Assembly: GCA_963082975.1 (NCBI GenBank)
Contig: OY720346.1
Coordinates: 31,056,720-31,120,719 of the forward strand
From: Labia minor
Taxonomy: Eukaryota > Arthropoda > Insecta > Dermaptera > Spongiphoridae
DNA: 64,000 nt
Direction: 5' to 3'
A model generated the notes under the pieces. The model ran no database searches and had not been told where the DNA came from. It was given only the letters and a program-made list of their open reading frames with translations. Numbering within the stretch: the stretch's first letter is position 1; each line of letters begins with the position of its first letter. Shown here in pieces: positions 1 through 11,883 of the stretch. Made by a program: the position numbers and the translations under genes.

Positions 1-492
1 TAAGATTAATATATATGTTAATATTACACCAGACATATAATATAACCATTAGTAGTTATTGGTCATATCTTATTGAAGTTCAATCTTATATTTATCTTTT
101 AGGGAATAAATTTCAAAATTTCACTTGATAAAATATTGATTTTGTTTGTAAGGAAATTGTCAAGCCTATAGAAAAAAGATCTGGAGAATATGGTAGATGT
201 GGTCAATTTTCAATCAGAATAGTTCAACTTCCAACCTATATGGTATATATATATATATATTTCTTTACCTATATAAGGTATATAATGCACACAATTTTTA
301 AACTCAAAATTATTTATTATTTTAGTTTAAGGTAAATAAATATAAGTATATTTATAAACTTTAAATCTTATTACTAACGTTTATCACTTATGTGAAGATA
401 AAAAGTTCAATTGATAATATATGAATGAATGACCTCTTCATCATAATCATCATAATCTGTTTCACTTTTATTAACATTTTTTTTGTCTTGAT
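1..492. other. A+T-rich tract, no gene seen
   Basis: Low-complexity A+T-rich DNA with a short TA run near 247-260. No open frame, RNA gene or repeat relationship to the rest of the window was recognised. Confidence 0.6.
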
Positions 493-679
493 CAGGGCTG
501 TTAAACTCTCGACCGGCGACGACTTTGGACTTTTTTAAAAAAATTTCAATTTGTCCCTCTAAAAAAAAAGGGTAAAATGTTTTTAGCGATCAGACTTTCG
601 ACTTTCAATTTGTCTGCGGTCCGCCTTAAGTTAAACCTTGTTGTTTGGCCCAAGTGTACCTATGAGTTTGACACCCCTG
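493..679. mobile_element. Short hAT MITE (Ac-type target site)
   Basis: A 187-bp non-autonomous element. It begins CAGGGCTGTTAAACTC and ends GAGTTTGACACCCCTG, imperfect terminal inverted repeats of the CAGGGGTGTCAAACTC kind seen in many hAT elements. It is flanked by GTCTTGAT (485-492) and GTCTAGAT (680-687), an 8-bp target duplication with one mismatch. The right copy fits the nTnTAGAn consensus known for Ac-subfamily hAT elements. It has no coding capacity. Confidence 0.75.
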
Positions 680-715
680 GTCTAGATTATATATTTTAAA
701 TTTTTATATTTTATT

Positions 716-1183
716 TAACGGCTCAACCGATTTTGATGAAATTTGGTATATTTACTTAAGTGGGATGAATTGATCAACTTTTGGTGCAAATCCGTGAACC
801 GGAAGTGGTAGTATTAGCGATCGATAGGAGGGGAAGGGTTATTTTCACACCAAATTTCACATGAGGAGATTTTTTTATATATCACCACGAATCATGCACT
901 TTGTATTGGTTTTATCCTCGGGAAAATCATATTTATTAGTTTTTTCTTGATTTAAAATTATATGACGTCATCCAGCCATTCATGACGTCACAGCCTGGTC
1001 TTACATATAAATATATACATATATTATAAATAAAATAAAATTAAAAATATTTATGTTATATGCCTATATGTTTTTTATTACATTAATAGATATATTAAAA
1101 TTATTTGAAATTGTTTCTGTAGCTGGAAATTAATTTACTTCAAACCGTCGGTCGGTTCGGACCTGGCCACAGGTCAACTTATT
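716..1183 (+). repeat. RepA interspersed repeat, 5'-truncated copy
   Basis: Homologous to six other long copies in this window. Read in this orientation it lacks the TTTTTACCGACCGACG start and begins within the internal ACGGCTCAACCG segment. It retains the two TGACGTCA palindromes (963-970 and 983-990) and the terminal hairpin GACCTGGCCACAGGTC followed by AACTTATT. The family is not classified; no coding potential is seen. Confidence 0.85.
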
Positions 1184-1703
1184 TAATTTTTATAATTAAC
1201 AAGTTAATCTTATTATACATATTTAGATTATAAACTAATAGATAATTTAATAAGGTATAATTTACTTTTGGCCTTTTTTTATAATGTATATTGATATCTT
1301 TTTTATTTAGTATTTTATTAATTTATAATTAAATAGTATGTGACATATACATTTCTATTGAATCGGTATGTATAGAGAAGATTGTACAATAGAATAAAAA
1401 AAATTCAATTGGATAATATAAATTTGTATTTAAGGACCTTGAAAGCAACCGCTGACAAGAATTCATAATAACAAATAAATGATTTCATTTACAACACAAA
1501 TCAGACAACAACAAAGCAGCAAAATGATAAAAGTTGTACAAAACCAAAACGTAAACCAAAACCGCACACATTTTTTAAGAAATTTCAGTGTTCTGACTAA
1601 TGTTTTTAAGGAAAAACAACAGAAATATACATAACAAACTTTTTCAACGAGTTATATTATTAAATTAGCATTAAAAAACAATAACAAAAATGAAACATTT
1701 TAT
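1184..1703. other. A+T-rich tract between RepA copies
   Basis: No gene seen. Homopolymer and TA-rich sequence separates two oppositely oriented RepA copies, so this tract is flanked by long inverted repeats. Confidence 0.5.
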
Positions 1704-2341
1704 AATAAGTTGACCTGTGGCCAGGTCCGAACCGACCGACTGTTTGAAATAAATTAATTTCCAGCTACAGAAACAATTTCAAATAATTTTCATATATCTA
1801 TTAATGTAATAAAAAACAGATATGGATATAACATAAATATTTTTAATTTTATTTTATTTATAATATATAGCTGAAATAGCCGGCGTTGCCGGCGTTACCC
1901 GAGGCTGTGACGTCATGAAGGGCTGGGTGACGTCATATAATTTTAAATTAAGAAAAACATAATGAAGATGATTTTTCCCGAGGATAAAACCAATACATTC
2001 GTGGTGATATGTAAAAAAATCTCCTTATGTGAAATTTGGTGCGAAAATAACCCTTCCCTTCTTATCGTCGATCGCTAATACTACCACTTCCGGTTTCCGG
2101 ATTTGCACCAAAAGTTGATCAATTCATCCCACTGATTCATTAAGTAAATATACCAAATTTCATCAAAATCGGTTGAGACGTTCAGGCTGTACACATCTAT
2201 ACGGACGGACGGACAGACATCATGCTAAAAATACTTTTTTCTGTTTAGAAAATGCATGATTCGTGGAGATATGTAAAAATCTCCACATGTGAAATTTGGT
2301 GTGAAAACAATACCTCCCTTACTATCGTCGGTCGGTAAAAA
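1704..2341 (-). repeat. RepA interspersed repeat, full-length copy
   Basis: Runs from the hairpin end (AAGTTGACCTGTGGCCAGG) to the GTCGGTCGGTAAAAA end, about 635 bp. It contains both TGACGTCA palindromes, the internally duplicated block with GTGAAATTTGGTG, and a GGAC-type tetranucleotide run (about 2200-2216). ACCGACCGAC near one end and GTCGGTCGGT at the other form subterminal inverted repeats. It opposes the copy at 716-1183. Confidence 0.9.
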
Positions 2342-3405
2342 TTATTATTTGTACTAATAAAAACTTTTTTGTGTATGATTTAATGTTAATCATTGCTGAA
2401 TTCTAATGAATATGACTAATTATATAAAAAAAAAAAAAAATTAAGAATGACTGCTTGTCTTTATAAAATTTTACATATGGGACTTGCATCTGTTAAATTT
2501 CTTCGAAATTTTAAGGCAATCCCCATCAGGCAGGAATCATATAAAGAATTTCTTGCTCAAGTTCACTAAATAGTTTTTAACTAATAAGTTCTTTTTCAAT
2601 CTCTCTCTCTCTAAATATCATTAATTTTCTTCAACCTTCATTATTTCTTATCCCGAAAATACATATTTAGCACAAACAAAATATAAATAAATAAAAGAAA
2701 AATAGCGTAGTTTAACGAGAAGATAAAAAATATTTCGTAGTAAAAATCTTTCCGCGCAGTTAAAACATCTTGGATATTTTAGCTATTTTTTTTTTTAGTT
2801 AAATAATTTTATTTGTTATTTTGATCTTTAAACTTCAATGAATGGGTTTTGTGGTGGGGGAATGGGTGATGACTGTAGTGATGGAGAGAGAAAGGAGGGG
2901 GGAATACTTTGAAGATGCCGCTTACAATCAATCCTTTTCCAATTATATATTGAATAGATGGATCTTTAATAGATTAAAAAAAAGAAAATAATAATAAAAG
3001 ATACAATCAAAAATCAATCCCCATATATTATTATTATTATTATTATTTTGATTTATCATTAATAAATTTTTAATATTATTTAAATCGTTTACATTTTCAA
3101 GTTACAAGTTACTCAGTCAGCAGTGGTGATCTATAGTAATTTTATTTTTATAAAAATCGTTATTTATTTGCTTTCTATTTATTTGTTTTTTCATTTAATA
3201 ATAAAATATTTAATTCGATTGGGGTTCTTTATTCAAAATTTCTTTATTTTTTTATATTCAATTAGAATAATTAATTACCAAGAAAGACAACATTAAAATT
3301 ATTTAATTTATTATTAGTATCTGATTGCAATTACTAGTATAATTTTTAATATATATATATATTTAATATATATTTTATTATTTATCTGATAGCTTTAAGA
3401 GAAAA
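2342..3405. other. A+T-rich tract, no gene seen
   Basis: Contains a poly-A run near 2428, ATT trinucleotide repeats near 3028-3046 and a short G-rich stretch at about 2850-2905. No open frame or recognisable family. Confidence 0.5.
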
Positions 3406-4036
3406 ATAAGTTGACCTGTGGCCATGTCCGAACCGACCGACGGTTTGAAGTAAATTAATTTCAAGCTACAGAAACAATTTCAAATAATTTTAATATATCT
3501 ATTAATGTAATAAAAAACAGATATGGATACATAAATAATAAATATTTTTAATTTTATTTTATTTATAATATATATGTAAGACCAGACTGTGACGTCATGA
3601 ATGGCTGGATGACGTCATATAATTTTAAATTAAGAAAAAAACTAATAAAGATGATTTTTCTCGAGAATAAAACCACCACAAAGTGCATGATTCGTGGTGA
3701 TATATAAAAAAATCTCCTCATGTGAAATTTGGTGTGAAAATAACCCTTCCCTTCCTATCGTCGATCGCTAATACTACCACTTCCGATTTCCGGATTTGCA
3801 CCAAAAGTTGATCAATTCATCCCACTGATGCATTAAGTAAATATACCAAATTTCATCAAAATCGGTTGAGCCGTTCAGGCTGTACACATCTATACGGACG
3901 GACGGACAGACATCATGCTAAAAATACTTTTTTCTGTTAAGAAAATGCATGATTCGTGGAGATATGTAAAAATCTCCACATGTGAAATTTGGTGTGAAAA
4001 CAATACCTCCCTTACTATCGTCGGTCGGTAAAAAAT
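3406..4036 (-). repeat. RepA interspersed repeat, full-length copy
   Basis: Same termini and internal order as the copy at 1704-2341. TGACGTCA occurs at 3590-3597 and 3610-3617. It is closely similar over the whole length to the copies at 1704 and 31119, which suggests fairly recent spread. Confidence 0.9.
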
Positions 4037-5237
4037 CATTCAAGTAAAAAACAAAGAAAAAAAAGAAATCTTGTTACAAAACATGAGATACAATGTAAAG
4101 TAAATTATCCGAATAACATTATTAAAATTAATTAATTAAATTTTATTTAAATTAAATTTAAAAACACAAAAATCTAATGAAACTGAATTTTTCTTTATTT
4201 TACGACAGTACTTATGGAAAAAGCTTTCTTAATGTGTTTTATTTTTTTTAAAAAAAGAAAAAAGATTGTTGTGGGGTGGAGGGTGAATGGATTGTATAGC
4301 TACCCACTCTGTAGTTGAATTGCTTAATCGTTATGCATCTTTATAATTAGAGCAAACGATTGGAGTTGAAATGATTGAGAAGGAAATATTAACGTGAGAG
4401 AGAGAGAGAAAAGTGAAGAGAGATGTTCTGAGTGGATGGATGAGATTTGAATGCAATACAATAGAATCTCAACCAACCAACCAACCAACCAACCCTTTTA
4501 ACGTGATCATAGTCCTCTCGAAATCCATCTCTCTCTCTCGTTCTCTTCTACATTTCTCTTGTTTTCCATCTCCGATTTTTTTTTCTCTCTCTTCTATTTA
4601 TTTAGATGTATTTTACGCCTCCCTAGGCTTGCTTGTACCCCATAAATTAAAAACATGCTTTGTACTCAAGCGAGCGTACGCGCGTGCAATGTAATGTTTT
4701 ATAATATTCCTTTTGAAATTTGTTTCAATTTGTATCACTGCTTGGCTTTGTCACTTTGCAATCCAACAAGGAAAGGGTTTTTTGTTGGTAAGGGAGGAAT
4801 GAAATCGACACCCCCCCTTACACATAGACACACATATACTTGACTATCACCCGTCCATCCATCTATACATATAGATTGAAAACATTTTAAACTCTCTCTC
4901 TCTGCATCTCTCCTATTTTATTTTTATTTTTTTTTTAATCTTTGATCCAAGGGAATGTTTTAATTTATTAAAGGCGAGATCCAATCAAAATGGATTACGT
5001 AGATGCTTAGTAATGGATATCAGGATGATTAGTATATACATATGTTGGGAGAAAAAATAATAAAGGAAATGAATATATGTATCTATATATTAAAAAAATC
5101 CATTTAATTTTTATTAAAAGTCTATATAGTTTATATATTTGGTTGTTAAAAAAAATAAAATCTATATATACTAGAATATACTGCTAAACTATTAAACTTG
5201 AACATTCTGATATATATATATTATTCAAAGTTTTTCA

Positions 5238-5273
<36 letters not shown>

Positions 5274-5989
5274 CAATATTTTATTATATATTTATATTTT
5301 ATATTTTATTATATATAATATTAATAAAAATAATAATTTTTTTAATATTTCATTTTAATTATAATAAATAATATTTTAATCGACTTTTTGAATACACAAC
5401 AGGATTCTAGAAATATGGGTTCATGAAATTTCTTTCTCTTTTTTATTCAATACTTATATTGATAAAATTTCAGTTTAATGCTATGAAGTGATATTATTGA
5501 ATTTCAAGCTTTCTATAAATATATTAATTTTGAATGAATGCTGAAAAACATTCAAATTATAATTAATTTTTAAATAATATTTAATTTTAACTGATTTATA
5601 AATTAAGTTTTTTTTCTAAATTAAATTTTTAGTATTATACTTATATAATATATATTAAATATCATTTAATTTAATTTTTTTCAGTTTATATATTCGATTA
5701 AATTTTGATTCCTCTTTTAGTTTGTTTTTAAAGTTAATATATATTTAAAATAGAATATAGAATAAAGGTTTATTTTACACATACTTCTAAATTATTTGAT
5801 AGATTGATAAATGAAGATAGTATGTAACATCTCTCTTTCTCTTTTTCCCTACTTGAATTGAAATAACACCACTTGAAATATCCTTCTGTGCCAAAACGAT
5901 AATGTAAAATTGTTACTAATTATATAATGCCTTTGAAGATTGAATTTAACTGGATTGAGAGAAGATGAATAGAGAAAACTTTACTTACG
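4037..5989. other. A+T-rich tract with a C/T-rich island
   Basis: Positions 4390-4900 are richer in C, with CT runs and a CCAA tetranucleotide run near 4475-4492. The two short open frames here (93 and 62 codons) are mostly low-complexity and have no recognisable domain. A TA microsatellite lies at about 5239-5265. No gene can be supported. Confidence 0.5.
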
Positions 5990-6665
5990 ACACGATATCG
6001 AAAGCAAAGTATCGATTCTTAGATAGTATCGGACTCCAAAGTATCGATACTTTGGTATCAGTATCAAAAAATCTATTTTTTTCATATTTTCGCTGAAACG
6101 TTGGTTTTATCTCCATATAAATTATTTTTCATTTAACTGGGATTTTCACAATTTTTAAATTTCAGCTAGGAAATTTAAACATATAGATAAAAAGAGTAAT
6201 GTTTTTTATATGTAATATATTTATTTAAAGAAAGATAATAAAATTAAAACAAAAATTACTTCGAGCAGATTTGTAGTCAACCCTGGTAAAAGGCTTCCAC
6301 ACTTCATTCTTCGGCGGAGACATGTTTTATATATTAATATTATATAATAATTATTATTTATTTATAATATATATATTAAGATTGAACGGCCGTGTTTAGA
6401 ACGGAAGGTCTCAAATCTCAACTAAAAACCAAATGACCAAATGGCCGAAATAGCGTCGACTGGTCGGCTGCTTGGCTCAAAGATCAGAAGAGAGAGGACA
6501 TTCCGCTGTCTTCTTGTCGGTTCGGGTGGTGGCTGCTGGGTGCGCTAAGTACCATTCGATATTTTTTTCCGATACTTATGGTATGGGTATCGATGCTGTA
6601 CTAGTATCGAGTACAAGTATCGATAGTATCGGAAGCAAAGTATCGGTACTTTTTTAGTGTCCCTA
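5990..6665. repeat. TATCGATA-rich inverted-repeat element, possibly hAT-like
   Basis: Both ends carry the same words in opposite or mixed orientation: AAAGCAAAGTATCG near 6001-6014 and GGAAGCAAAGTATCGG near 6630-6645, plus several GTATCGATACTT-like palindromes. The right end reads TTTTTTAGTGTCCCTAG, resembling a hAT terminus. I could not find a matching 8-bp target duplication, so class and borders are uncertain. The interior (about 6385-6545) has higher G+C and no intact frame. Confidence 0.45.
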
Positions 6666-8305
6666 GTCATATCTCTTTCTCTCTCTCTCTCTCTGTGTCT
6701 TTTTCTTTTCTAAATAATCGTGATAAATAAATTAATTAAATAAATTAATTGTTTACTCAATTAATCAAACTACCATCATCATCTATTTATTCGTTGATAC
6801 GTTAATACAATTTATTTATTTTTTAAGTAATGTCTACTTTCATATAAAATTTCATTTATATAAATATATAATATACATATTATACAATTTAACTAATAAT
6901 TAATATATTATTATAAAAAAAATGACATTCATGTTCTTGTTAAATAAGAAAAGACAGAAATATATATATCTATCCATGTCATTTTTATTTTTAATTTTCT
7001 TTTAATACAAATTAAAAATCATTTATACGTTTATATCAAATTTATTTAAAATTCCAATCATTCTTTTTTTAAATTATTTACATTTTATTTATTTATCTTT
7101 TTTTTGTTATTCAGTTCATTAATGAATTTAATTTTTATTAAGTTTCAAAACATTTTTAACATATTTTTGAAAATAGTAGGAGATTTTATTGAAATGCAAT
7201 TTGATTAGATATAAGATACTTTTCGTCAAAATATATACAAGCGTAAGTGCGTATGTGTGTAAAGGAGTAAGAGTGAGAGTGAAAGAGAGAAATTAACTAA
7301 CATTTCAAGAATTTTTAAAAAAAATTAGAAATTCTTTTTTATTCGATTTTTTTTTGTGGTTGTATTTTTATTTTTATTTCAAATTCCACACTTCTTGACT
7401 TATCTTAATTGATGATTGAAAGGTGGCGAAATGGCCGTTAGATTATTTTATTTTTGTATTTTTTATTTTATATTATTTTATTTAATATTATTTATTAATA
7501 AATTAAAATAATGATAGTGATTATTAATCTTAATTTAAAATGTAATAATATAATATTATAGTAATATTATATTTTATTCAAATTATATTGTCGTTTTTTT
7601 GTTTCTTCACTTTGTGCATATGTGGCGGCGACAAATGTTTTATTTGCGTGTGAGTTGTTTAACATCTCTTATCCACAATTCAAACCTCCCTTCCCTCCCT
7701 CAACGTCTCCACCCCTATTCCAATACCATTGCATCAAGAAGATTATCATATGATCATGAATGACAGACAAGATAGAGAAAAAAGCCCCTTCTGCCGATAA
7801 TTAGAGGGTTACTTCATCCATATGGACAACATTTTGGATAATAAATATATAAGGTGCTTAAATAAATGTTTATCATAAATAAAAACCCCTCACTTTTAAT
7901 CCACTTCTCAAAAATATATTATATAATGATAATAAATATTATAGAAATAGAAATATTTTTTTTTATTTGTCTCGTTTTTGGACATTTGGTCTCAACTAAA
8001 TATATAAATACATAAATACATTATAAATATATAATTATTTCAATAATACCAATTGGAAAATTACCATTGAGTATATAGGCCAACAAAAATGTGGTTGGAA
8101 TGATAATAAATATAAAATCTGATATAAGAGGGAATTCGGAGAGAATAGGAATTGGATGAAGATGGCTAATTGTAAATATAATAAAATCGATGGTTTCTGT
8201 TCTTGACTATTCTCTTCTCTCCACTCTCTTCTTTTTTAAATTTAACTACTCGTTTATAGATAAAAAGAAATTTGTTAATTCAATTAACAAATTTATTATA
8301 CAATA
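6666..8305. other. A+T-rich tract with a pyrimidine-rich island
   Basis: No gene or element recognised. Positions about 7590-7830 have higher complexity and G+C (GTGGCGGCGACAAATG, then C/T-rich sequence), a possible conserved noncoding segment. The rest is A+T-rich. Confidence 0.45.
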
Positions 8306-8313
8306 TTATAAGT
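8306..8313. repeat. hAT target-site duplication, left copy
   Basis: TTATAAGT is repeated exactly at 13362-13369, just outside the right terminus. It fits the nnnTAnnn target preference reported for Buster-subfamily hAT transposons. Confidence 0.9.
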
Positions 8314-8699
8314 CATAGGTTCTTAAACTTATGTACTCCACGGACCCCCACTTGAAAAAATTTTTTTTGACGGACCCCCATCACAACTTTAGGTACTTTA
8401 CGTCATTTTATTAATTAATTTCTGGCTTACGATCTCATAAGGACAAGGATATATGATGAATATTTCTAACAGTGATTGGTGAATAACGATTTTTTTGCAT
8501 ATTGTAGAACACATTTTATTAGAAATTATAATATTGAAGAAAGAAAATACAAACATTGTCATAGCAACAAATCTCACAAATTATAATGGGTACTTACATT
8601 AAATTCATATAAATATTTTATAATTTTTTTCAGAAAATATTAAATAAGAAATATTTTAAAAAATAACTGCATCTATCTCATTAAATATAACTTACATAT

Positions 8700-10559
8700 T
8701 TAATGAGATGTATGCAGTTGTTTTCTTGAAACAAGAATCTCAATATCTGGCTTAATATTGGAAACTTTTAATCTAAGATCCGGCTCTACATTTAATTTGT
8801 TTCTATATTTAGACTTAATATAAAATAGTACCGAAAAAGCTTGTTCGCATAAATATGTTGTGCAGAATGGAATCAAGTGTTGAAGTGCTTTATTTGCAAG
8901 CGCAGGATAATCTGACCTGAGAAGTAACCAAAAGTTGCTCAATTCAGTTTTGTTAAATTTTAGTTTATAAGTTGTATCACATGATAATTCCACGAGAATA
9001 TCTTGTTCAGGTGCAGATAAATGTTTAGCATTTGTAATTTCCATATTAAATGGATCTCTGATCCAGTTATTGCAAGGATCAGGAGTAGAAAAATACTTCC
9101 TGAAGTTGCTTTTCAAAGTAATTAAATGTTCAACAAATAATTGACGCGTTTGATTAAGCAATTTTTCACTGGAGCTTTCTATGAAATCATTGAGAGTTGG
9201 AAAAGACTCATATACACCGTTCTGGATGCGTTTCGACCACAAGTCGATTTTTTTAATCATTGCTTCTATTTTATCTTCAACTTTAAATATATTTACAACA
9301 GTACCTTGCAGGCTCAAATTAAGTTCGTTCAATTTTGTAAAAATATCAGTCAAGTAAGCCACCTTAGCTAACCAGATAAAATCATTGAAACATTCGGTCA
9401 GTTCAAAATGCGCATCTATTAAAAACAATCGTATTTCATCTCGAAGCTCAAAAAGGCGAATGAGTACTTTCCCGCGGGACAACCAACGTACATCTGTATG
9501 TAATAATAAATGTGTATGTTGACTACCCATTTCCTCAAACAAAATTTTAAAAACTCTGGAATTAAGTGGACGAGCCTTAATGAAATTGACAATTTTAACT
9601 ACTTCGTCTAATGTTCTTTTCAAATCTGGTGACATATTTTTGGCTGCTAATGATTCTCTGTGAATGCAGCAATGATTCCAAACAACCTGAGGCGCAACAT
9701 TTTTAATAAGAGCAATCAATCCAGTTCTTGTACCTGACATTGCACGAGCACCATCAGTGCAAATTCCAACACATTTTGGCCACTCTATTTCATTTTCGGT
9801 TATAAAATTATTCAAACTGTTAAATATGTCATTAGCTGTCGTTCGTGAAGGTAGTGAATCACAAAACAATACATCTTCTTGTATTTGATTTTCAAACTCA
9901 TATCTAATGAAAGCTAACAAATTGGCATTATTAGTGACATCAGTACTTTCATCCAATTGTAATGAGTAATAGTGACTTTTGCGCACTCTCGATATTAATT
10001 CTTCTTTTATATTACATGACATGTCTTCAATCCTATTCTTAACCGTATCATTTGATAATGAAATCAAATTTATATCGTTTGCTGCTTTAGTTCCTAACAT
10101 TATATTTGTAATTACTTTTGTAGCAGGAAGAATTAATTGCTCTGCTATATTATGCGGCTTTCCTGCTTTAGCAATAAGTAGAGCTACTTCATATGATGCC
10201 ATTACTGCTTTCTTACTCATACCACCAGATCCCGTCTTTACCATCAATTTCTGACTTGAATTAAGTTCTTCTTTTTTCATTTTAAAAAATTCGATAGACT
10301 TACTAACATGCTCGCTGTGCTTTGTTTGTAAATGACGTCTGAGATTAGCAGGTTTCATACTTTCATTGGATAAACTTTCCTGACATAGAACGCAGACTGG
10401 TCTTTCCACATCATTGTTGCAAATATAAGTAAATCCAAATGATAAATAATCATCCGAATATTTTCTAGTTTTGCGTTTCTTGGTAGAGTTTGCTGTTGAT
10501 GCCTCATCATCTGATTCTTTCCGTTTCTGTGTTGAACCAGTTTGTAGCCAACGATCCAT
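8700..10559 (-). CDS. hAT transposase, Buster/ZBED5-like, 619 aa
   Basis: This cut-and-paste transposase binds the element's terminal repeats and catalyses its excision and integration in the nucleus. The N-terminus is basic (KKRKTRK, residues 27-33, likely nuclear localisation). A BED-type zinc finger follows: C56, C59, H76 and H81. The split RNase-H-like domain shows D203 in LQLDESTD and D269 in CTDGARAM, with the hAT motif HCCIH (296-300) and RWLSRGK (358-364). An all-helical insertion comes next. The C-terminal part carries E572 in CEQAFS, the expected third catalytic residue, within the hAT dimerisation region (about 540-605). Length is usual for the family. The start has a good context (AAAATGG) and no stop interrupts the frame. 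It resembles domesticated ZBED5-type proteins, but the surrounding termini and target duplication show it is still a transposon gene. Confidence 0.93.
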   Translation of the reverse strand: MDRWLQTGSTQKRKESDDEASTANSTKKRKTRKYSDDYLSFGFTYICNNDVERPVCVLCQESLSNESMKPANLRRHLQTKHSEHVSKSIEFFKMKKEELNSSQKLMVKTGSGGMSKKAVMASYEVALLIAKAGKPHNIAEQLILPATKVITNIMLGTKAANDINLISLSNDTVKNRIEDMSCNIKEELISRVRKSHYYSLQLDESTDVTNNANLLAFIRYEFENQIQEDVLFCDSLPSRTTANDIFNSLNNFITENEIEWPKCVGICTDGARAMSGTRTGLIALIKNVAPQVVWNHCCIHRESLAAKNMSPDLKRTLDEVVKIVNFIKARPLNSRVFKILFEEMGSQHTHLLLHTDVRWLSRGKVLIRLFELRDEIRLFLIDAHFELTECFNDFIWLAKVAYLTDIFTKLNELNLSLQGTVVNIFKVEDKIEAMIKKIDLWSKRIQNGVYESFPTLNDFIESSSEKLLNQTRQLFVEHLITLKSNFRKYFSTPDPCNNWIRDPFNMEITNAKHLSAPEQDILVELSCDTTYKLKFNKTELSNFWLLLRSDYPALANKALQHLIPFCTTYLCEQAFSVLFYIKSKYRNKLNVEPDLRLKVSNIKPDIEILVSRKQLHTSH

Positions 10560-10589
10560 TTTATGGAGTAATTTATTAACATTGAACTA

Positions 10590-10880
10590 CAATAATATAA
10601 ATATAATATAAATATAATATAAATATAACGAATTATTATTTACTAGCTATGTTTTAATATGATTTGAAATGAATGTTTTAATATCATTTTAAATGAATGT
10701 TTTAAATCATTTTAATAAATGTTTTAAATCATTTTAAATAAATGATTTAATATCATTTTAAATGAATATTAATTTATATAATAAATATATTTCGTAATTT
10801 GATTCTAAAATATTATTAATTTCGTAATTTGATTCTAAAATATTATTAATTTCGTAATTTGATTCTAAAATATTATTAAA
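10590..10880. repeat. Tandem A+T-rich repeats upstream of the transposase gene
   Basis: Three successive arrays: ATAATATAA-type units (about 10592-10628); imperfect units with GTTTTAAATCATTTTAAAT (about 10650-10765); and about three nearly identical 30-bp units containing TTCGTAATTTGATTC (10789-10878). They lie just 5' of the transposase start codon, inside the hAT. Confidence 0.8.
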
Positions 10881-11071
10881 ATAAATATTTTTTATTCATA
10901 AAACTAACTTATACTTACTCTCAAAAACAGCCTTTCTGGGAAATTGCAAAATGTGTTTAGTGTTTTTATAAAATAATGATCATGCAAATTACACTAAAAA
11001 TTAAAAAAAATTATTAGCTATAATAAACTATTATTAGCTATAATTTATTTATAATTAATTAAATTAATAAA

Positions 11072-11120
11072 AATAATTTAAAGATACAACTCGTTGAGAA
11101 ATGAACTTATAATTAACATT
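11072..11120. repeat. 49-bp direct repeat, copy 1
   Basis: Identical over all 49 bases to 12848-12896 and includes AAAGATACAACTCGTTGAG. The two copies bound an inserted tract within the hAT element. Confidence 0.95.
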
Positions 11121-11338
11121 AATAAAAAAAAGTCGAATTGGCAGTCGTGGGACTGGCCGACAGAAGTGAAAACTTGTGCGTAAGAAATTTGAAAGCAGAC
11201 GGAATGCGCACCAGCTTCACGAGAAAAATGAAATTTATATACGTATATATATATATATATATATATAAAATTCATAATTATTTTTTTCAGCAAACTTACA
11301 AAAATATTAAAAATACGATGTGTATGAATATATATATA

Positions 11339-11460
11339 TATGTCTGTCTGTCTGTCTGTCTGTCTGTGTGTGTGTCTGTCAAATACTCAAAAACTACCCG
11401 TCCGATTGCTATGAAACTTTCAGGGATTGTTGTGGGCGTCCCAGGGAAGGTTTTAGTGTA
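11339..11460 (+). repeat. TCTG microsatellite plus repeat tail
   Basis: A TCTG run (about 11341-11382) is followed by a non-repetitive block with AAAACTACCCGTCCGATTGC. The same layout, a tetranucleotide run then a 'ccgatt...atgaaa' block, occurs in RepA and at 29645-29860, so these families may share a modular design. No protein is supported. Confidence 0.5.
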
Positions 11461-11883
11461 GTTAAATCCAAAATTAATTTATCCAAAATTAATTTAATTA
11501 GTAATATTTTGGTAAAAGTCTATTTATGGTTACCATGGTTACATTGAAAAATTTACAATAAATAAATAAAAATAATTGGAAATCTTTTCAACTTATTATT
11601 TTGATAAATTTTATTAATATTTTTAATTTTTTTTAAACTGCCAAAAATAACATACCCATAATAATAGTTGTAATAAAAATAAAAATATAAATCACAATGT
11701 AAGTAAAATATTGAATCGTTTTATTTATATTGTTTCAATTATTGTTTGAATATTTATTAAATTTATATATAGATTAATTTACATGTTTAAATGTATATTT
11801 AATAAATTTATTTATTGATTCTTAATATTAATAATTCCAATTACTTTCTTGAAATTTTTTTTATTTAAAAGCATATTCAGCAT

